The position numbers and the translations under genes were made by a program. Below, in pieces: positions 5,355-7,584 of a stretch of 7,584 nt of DNA. Within the stretch, counting starts at the first letter, position 1; each line of letters opens with the position of its first letter. This stretch comes from Verrucomicrobiales bacterium (GTDB lineage Bacteria; Verrucomicrobiota; Verrucomicrobiia; Verrucomicrobiales; DEV007). The stretch spans positions 1 to 7,584 of the forward strand of contig SLGN01000531.1 in assembly GCA_007123695.1 (NCBI GenBank). The letters run 5' to 3'. The notes below the pieces were generated by a model. The model was given only the letters and a program-made list of their open reading frames with translations. It was not told the origin of the DNA and searched no databases.

Positions 5355-6476
5355 TTACGAATTCCCCCCGATCGCGGCGAGGGCGGCGGCGGTGCGGTCG
5401 GCGACTTCGTCCCAGGAGAAACGGGCGGCGCGGGCGAGGGCGTTGCGCCGCATCCGCTCCCGGTCGGCGGGGTCGAGGCGGAGAAAGCGCGACACCGCCG
5501 CCGCGATGCCGGCTTCGCTTTCGGGATCGAAGTAGAGGACGGCGCCGGCCGGGTCGACGTCTCCGGACTCGAATGCGGGTCCGCCGACTTCGGGCAGGCT
5601 CGCGGCATGGGAAAGCAGGACGGGACAGCCGCAGGCCATCGCCTCGAGCGGAGGCAGGCCGAAGCCCTCGTAGAGGCTCGGGTAGACGAAGGCGTCGGCG
5701 CGGCGGTAGCGCTCCACGAGTTCGGCGTCGTCGATGCGGCCGAGCCAGGAAATGCCCGCGCCCTCGATGCGCTCGACCCCGGCGAAATTCCGGGGATTGG
5801 CTCCGCCCACGAGCTCGAGCCGCGCGCCCTCGGGCAGATCGCCGGCGGCTTGCAGCGAGACCCACGCGCGGAGCAGCCGGCCGAGATTCTTGCGCGGGTC
5901 CATCGAGCCGACGCAGAGCACGACCAAACCCTCTTTGGTGCCGGACCCAACAGGGTCGGGCGGGGCCGAACCCTCTTGGGCGGCGGACCCGACAGGGTTG
6001 GGCGGGGCCGGGGAGAAGTCGGACGAGGCCGCGTTGCCGAGCACGAGGATGCGCTCCTCGGGCAGGCGGAGACGCTCGGCGAGGCGGCTGCGGGAGAACT
6101 GCGAGACGGTGGCGAGGGCGGCGGCGCGGCGTGCGAGCCGGGGCAGGAGATGGCGGTAAAGCTCGCGGAAGGTCCGGCCGAAGCCTTCGGGGCAGTCCCA
6201 CACCGCCGCGTCGTGGACCACGACGAGCTGCCGCGCCACCGAGACCGGCCCGGTGTTGCAGGGGGAGAAGAGGACTTCGTCGCGGTCGAGGCGGCGGGGC
6301 AGGGCGAACTGCTCCCAGGCGTGTCCCCGGAGTCCGGCGAGGGGCCGGTCGGGCGCCGTATCGCCGAGGCGGATCCGGGGATCTCGGGCGAGGCGGTCGG
6401 AGACCTCGGCGGCGAAGCGTTCCACCCCGGTGACGGGACGCAGGCGGAAGCGGGCGTTGAGGCGGACGCGGGTCAT
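5355..6476 (-). CDS. GT4-type glycosyltransferase (GT-B fold)
   Basis: This 373-residue protein starts at ATG 6476-6474 and ends at TAA 5357-5355. It would transfer a sugar from a nucleotide donor onto a growing surface glycan on the cytoplasmic side of the membrane. The N-terminal domain has TGVER (16-20, the acceptor-side loop, usually TGIGR), VVVHDA (85-90) and ATVSQFSRS (122-130). The C-terminal donor domain has CVGSMDPRKNLGRLLRAW (188-205; Arg195, Lys196) and the EX7E motif E270-GFGLPPL-E278, then AMACGCPV and SLPEVGG. Length and order are typical of the family. The inter-domain segment (156-183) is replaced by two copies of a 14-residue unit encoded by a 42-bp tandem repeat. The start overlaps the stop of the upstream polymerase gene by 4 bp (ATGA), so the two are translationally coupled. 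The donor and acceptor sugars cannot be read from the sequence. Confidence 0.88.
   Translation of the reverse strand: MTRVRLNARFRLRPVTGVERFAAEVSDRLARDPRIRLGDTAPDRPLAGLRGHAWEQFALPRRLDRDEVLFSPCNTGPVSVARQLVVVHDAAVWDCPEGFGRTFRELYRHLLPRLARRAAALATVSQFSRSRLAERLRLPEERILVLGNAASSDFSPAPPNPVGSAAQEGSAPPDPVGSGTKEGLVVLCVGSMDPRKNLGRLLRAWVSLQAAGDLPEGARLELVGGANPRNFAGVERIEGAGISWLGRIDDAELVERYRRADAFVYPSLYEGFGLPPLEAMACGCPVLLSHAASLPEVGGPAFESGDVDPAGAVLYFDPESEAGIAAAVSRFLRLDPADRERMRRNALARAARFSWDEVADRTAAALAAIGGNS
5927..6010. repeat. 42-bp tandem repeat, two copies, in frame inside the glycosyltransferase gene
   Basis: Copies at 5927-5968 and 5969-6010 differ at 5 of 42 positions (88% identical). The unit length is a multiple of three, so the reading frame is kept. 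The protein copies are PAPPNPVGSAAQEG (156-169) and SAPPDPVGSGTKEG (170-183). The unit is rich in palindromes: GACCC-AACA-GGGTC at 5944-5957, and AACCCT (5969-5974) with AGGGTT (5994-5999). Confidence 0.9.
6473..6476 (-). other. ATGA stop/start overlap coupling polymerase and glycosyltransferase
   Basis: The TGA of the polymerase-like gene (6475-6473) overlaps the ATG of the glycosyltransferase gene (6476-6474). No Shine-Dalgarno lies upstream, so reinitiation by the terminating ribosome is the probable start mechanism. Confidence 0.8.
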
Positions 6477-7584
6477 CGCGGCGCGGGATCGGGGAGGGGC
6501 CAGTCGGGCTGCGATTCCCGCCGGACGCGGACGCGTCGTTTCAGGGTGGCGGCCCAGACCAGCACCAGTATGGCGACGACGAGCGCGGGCACGACCCGGT
6601 TGGTTCCGATGCTGTAGGGAATGCGGAGGATTTCCATCAGCCCGAGGAAGGTCACGGGATAGAGCAGCGAGAGGAGGCGGCCCTCCTTGTAGGCCCGCCA
6701 GGTGATGCCGAACCATGTCCCCAGCAGCAGCAGGAAGGGCGCGAGGAGGACGTTGCCGAGCCGGGCCGCGTAGTAGTGCAGGCCGCCGGGGTTGTTGTAT
6801 TCGATGTCGAGGGTGCCTAGGTAGAGGCCCTCGTAGATCGCCTCGTGCGCGTTCCCCGAGAGCGGGCCGGTGGGCCCGTCGTAGAAGCCCGCGACCCGCA
6901 GGATGGCCGCGCCCGTGTTCATCGCCTCGAAGTAGTAGGTGTAGAGCCGCCGCCAGCCGAACTCGAAGATGCTGGAATGCTGGCCGCTGTAGTATTGCCA
7001 GGACCGCAGGAACTCGAAGGAGACGAAGAGCAGCAGCGCGGCCACGGGCAGGAGGAGAGGGAGGAGGCGCAGGAGCTGCCTCGCGAAGGGGCCCGCCGCC
7101 GCGCAGACGCGCGGCAGGGCGACGAGGAAGAAGGGCACGCCGCCCTCGATCAGGGCGAGCCTCTCCGACCAGAGCAGGGCGCGCACGAAGAGCGTGCCGA
7201 AGAAGACGAGGTGGAAAAGCGAGATCAGCTTGACCCGGCCGGGGAGCAGGCCCGACCACCGCATGCCCCGGAGGGCCCCGAGGATCAGCGAGACCTGCGT
7301 CCAGGTGGTGAGCCCGGGGATCGTCTTGAAGGTGTGCTTCAGCTCGAGGTTGCCGCCGAGGACGGCCTTGGCGAGGCCGGGGTTGAGGAAGAAGCCGCGG
7401 AAGAAGATCAGGTGCGAGACGATGAAGACGGCGAGGAGGAAGGCGTCGAAGCGCGTCGAGAGCAGCATCTCGCCGAGACGCGGGGCGGGGCTGCAGGGGC
7501 GGCGCAGCAGCGCGTTGCCCATCTGCGGAAAGAGCCGCGACTCCCCCGCCGCCGAACCGGCCGCGAGCAGCAGGATGGAGACGA
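6473..7584 (-). CDS. O-antigen polymerase-like (Wzy-type) polytopic membrane protein, 5' end beyond window
   Basis: The frame ends at TGA 6475-6473 and is open to the window edge. An internal ATG at 7522 gives 349 residues, but the 20 codons upstream encode VSILLLAAGSAAGESRLFPQ, a hydrophobic segment that belongs to the protein, so the true start is outside. Visible membrane segments, numbered from the internal Met, lie at about 27-47 (FLLAVFIVSHLIFFRGFFL), 99-120, 125-145, 150-172 (LLPLLLPVAALLLFVSFEFL), 258-280, 288-310 and 313-335. A long loop at about 175-255 (SWQYYSGQ, FEFGWRRLYTYYFEAMNTG, AGFYDGP, YNNPGGLHYY) lies between the two halves. It matches the usual layout of O-antigen or oligosaccharide-repeat polymerases, whose large periplasmic loop is a family hallmark. 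The C-terminus is basic and cytoplasmic. It shares a 4-bp overlap with the downstream GT4 gene, consistent with an operon. An O-antigen ligase or another polytopic glycan protein is the alternative; sequence conservation in this family is too low to be certain. Confidence 0.65.
   Translation of the reverse strand, partial: VSILLLAAGSAAGESRLFPQMGNALLRRPCSPAPRLGEMLLSTRFDAFLLAVFIVSHLIFFRGFFLNPGLAKAVLGGNLELKHTFKTIPGLTTWTQVSLILGALRGMRWSGLLPGRVKLISLFHLVFFGTLFVRALLWSERLALIEGGVPFFLVALPRVCAAAGPFARQLLRLLPLLLPVAALLLFVSFEFLRSWQYYSGQHSSIFEFGWRRLYTYYFEAMNTGAAILRVAGFYDGPTGPLSGNAHEAIYEGLYLGTLDIEYNNPGGLHYYAARLGNVLLAPFLLLLGTWFGITWRAYKEGRLLSLLYPVTFLGLMEILRIPYSIGTNRVVPALVVAILVLVWAATLKRRVRVRRESQPDWPLPDPAPR

Noticed and set aside
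5927..6010. CRISPR-like repeat
   Set aside because: Two directly abutting 42-bp copies with no spacer, inside a conserved coding frame.
5039..6617. Two long + strand frames (464 and 436 codons) over the glycosyltransferase gene
   Set aside because: Low-complexity Arg/Gly- or Gly/Ala/Glu-rich translations antisense to a well-supported GT4 gene.

Overview
The window is GC-rich (about two-thirds GC by eye) with strongly GC3-biased genes. It looks like a member of the Planctomycetes-Verrucomicrobia-Chlamydiae group, most likely Verrucomicrobiota. Three things point there: an exported beta-propeller protein with the N-terminal 'DWPRFRG' signature, an exported family S1 (formylglycine) sulfatase, and gene starts without Shine-Dalgarno sequences. 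No RNA gene, CRISPR array, transposase or phage gene was seen.

Layout. (1) Positions 2-850, + strand: the 3' part of an alpha-helical repeat protein gene, broken by an in-frame amber codon at 155-157. (2) Positions 851-1315: no convincing gene, but several short palindromes and imperfect repeats that suggest remnants of a dispersed repeat. (3) Positions 1316-1603, - strand: a short ORF with a convincing signal peptide. Its 3' half runs into an AT-rich patch with a 12-bp direct repeat, so it is probably a truncated gene. (4) Positions 1685-3010 (-) and 3219-4709 (+): a divergent pair, an exported PQQ-like beta-propeller protein and an exported sulfatase. They share a regulatory gap of about 210 bp that holds inverted repeats and a good extended -10 promoter for the sulfatase. 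(5) Positions 4719-4748: a hexamer tandem repeat. It is followed by a small, very basic secreted protein of unknown function (4782-5285, +). (6) Positions 5355-7584, - strand: a translationally coupled pair, an O-antigen/oligosaccharide polymerase-like membrane protein (cut by the window edge) and a GT4 glycosyltransferase. They belong to a surface-polysaccharide cluster that continues beyond the window. The glycosyltransferase carries a 42-bp tandem duplication in frame between its two domains.

How the genes may work together. The sulfatase and propeller protein fit the sulfated-polysaccharide degradation lifestyle common in this group, although no substrate can be read from the sequence. 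The polymerase and glycosyltransferase make the cell's own glycan. I see no complete novel system. The most notable signals are the in-frame duplicated palindromic repeat in the glycosyltransferase, the amber-interrupted repeat protein, and the repeat-rich non-coding block with its truncated neighbour.
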